DNA from: Prostheceraeus crozeri
Taxonomy: Eukaryota; Platyhelminthes; Polycladida; Euryleptidae
NCBI GenBank assembly: GCA_907163375.1
Contig: CAJQUW010003146.1
Span: 458,741-522,740, forward strand
Reading direction: 5' to 3'
DNA: 64,000 bases
Shown: positions 63,160 through 64,000 of the stretch, piece after piece
Layout of the letters: every line of letters starts with the position of its first letter
Position numbering within the stretch: position 1 is the stretch's first letter
Position numbers and translations under genes: made by a program
Notes under the pieces: generated by a model
The model's database searches: none
What the model was told of the DNA's origin: nothing
What the model saw: only the letters and a program-made list of their open reading frames with translations

Positions 63160-64000
63160 TTATTTTACAATCCGCTGGGTACGTACATACTCGATGAGAT
63201 AGTCTGGGATCACATTTGCTTGTACATGAGATTTTAGTCCAGTAATGATCACTTTACTATTATGAAAGATTGCCACATGTACAGGTAACCAACAACTAAT
63301 GAGAGCTGCAGGAAAAAGTTCGGGTTCATAACACAAATTTTAACTGCTGGTACGAATCTTCAAAAATGATACACTTTCACTCAATTGAGTAGAGATCACC
63401 ATATTGTCCACAGTCAGATTCGACATCACACACCTCTCCCTCTTCCATATCCGACGTAGTAGTCTTTGTAGCTCTAAGCGCATTGACTGCGCCGATGAAT
63501 GAGAAAGGGCGCCGAGAATCTGTACAGTTCCATTTGGGAAGAGTTGAAGATTCCGTGAATTGTTCATCTTCACCACTAACATTTGAGGTCGGCCCGGGTA
63601 ATACTTGCTGTTTGGAAGGTGTTGGTGTAATGTTGTGAGATCGATTTTGGTGTAGAGTCTGAAGCGACGGAGAATGTTGACGTTGGTGTAGCGATGGCGC
63701 TTCATGATGAAAAAATGAGTAAATTGAGCGATGTACCTTCCTTTGATACTTTCCCAACTACCTTGATGAAATGTGAAGTTAGTATGAAGTTGGGAATGAT
63801 AGAGTCGAATTCGCCGATTGTTGACGCGCAGCCAGATGCGATTTCCAATACGTGAATGTCTTTTCATATAGAAGTATTTCAAATCCTTCATGATATGATG
63901 TAGAGATTGAAAATGACGATAAGATAAAGCAAACTCTCTTCTCACATTTCCAGTTGAATCTTTGAAATAGACGTTTCGATCATGATCCGTTTCAATACGT
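63160..64000 (-). pseudogene. TATA-binding-protein-like gene of element 3 (both TBP repeats)
   Basis: The N-terminal domain (63690-64000, running off the window) is shared with 35383-35673 of element 2 (RNVYFKDSTGN, FHQGSWESIKGRY). From about 63687 the first TBP repeat follows: TNVNILRRFRLYTKIDL, YYPGRPQMLVVKM, LQLFPNGTVQILGALS. From about 63414 the second: LTVDNMVISTQLSESVSFLK, then YEPELFPAALISCW, VHVAIFHNSKVIITGLKS and a final helix. NMV, YEPELFP and the (N/S)GK-x-x-x-TG strand are hallmark TBP segments. It would recognise TATA promoters such as those in elements 2 and 3. Appears lightly broken. Confidence 0.8.

Larger units (their letters stand above)
54566..64000 (+). mobile_element. Polinton/Maverick fossil, element 3 (left end and 9.4 kb)
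   Basis: Begins AGTAGTA like both ends of element 2 and shares its subterminal modules. Gene order is that of element 2 in the opposite orientation, with proteins roughly half identical, so it is a sister lineage rather than a copy. Runs off the window at 64000. It is the best preserved of the three, with a few breaks in the visible part. Confidence 0.88.

Overview
The window reads as metazoan nuclear DNA that is almost entirely mobile and virus-like elements. The elements are Polintons/Mavericks, Penelope-like retroelements, a Tc1/mariner element, a PIF/Harbinger element, and hAT and LINE fragments. I recognised no host gene. The repertoire and the short GT-AG intron suit a marine invertebrate, but I cannot name the species.

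Layout. (1) 1-6635: a nearly identical Penelope-like (RT + GIY-YIG) cluster. Two 5'-truncated copies meet head to head at about 2203/2219, and each is followed by a tandem copy. (2) 6636-18967: a very AT-rich Polinton/adintovirus-like fossil (element 1). It holds an ATPase tail, protein-primed DNA polymerase, a sliding-clamp-like gene, a coiled-coil fibre-like gene, capsid and small virion genes, a PLA2-integrase gene and an adenain-like protease. The Penelope cluster appears to sit inside its ATPase gene. (3) 18968-28443: repeats, a second 5'-truncated Penelope element (20969-22340), a LINE tail, a hAT transposase tail and long stretches without genes. (4) 28444-45102: a Polinton (element 2) with both terminal inverted repeats and most of the virion set, but no DNA polymerase gene. 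It carries a restriction-endonuclease-like gene and a UBA-RING gene. (5) 45103-54565: a mariner with unusually long inverted repeats (46249-48060), a Harbinger (about 50000-51480) and gene-poor DNA. (6) 54566-64000: a related Polinton (element 3) in the opposite orientation, cut by the window edge. It carries RING genes, an exonuclease-like gene, the virion block and, convergent to the protease, a gene with both halves of a TATA-binding protein (TBP).

Elements 2 and 3 share one core order: basic protein, ATPase, conserved basic protein, Cys-rich protein, integrase, pX-like protein, capsid, protease. Two stop/start overlaps are kept in both. Element 1 is a different lineage in composition, capsid sequence and gene order. 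All three are treated as fossils: element 1 has roughly half a dozen breaks, element 2 more, and the visible part of element 3 only a few.

The most interesting observations are the TBP homologue in a Polinton, the polymerase-less TIR-complete Polinton family, the clamp-like gene beside the polymerase of element 1, and GC-rich palindromic mini-inserts scattered through element 1, including within coding sequence.
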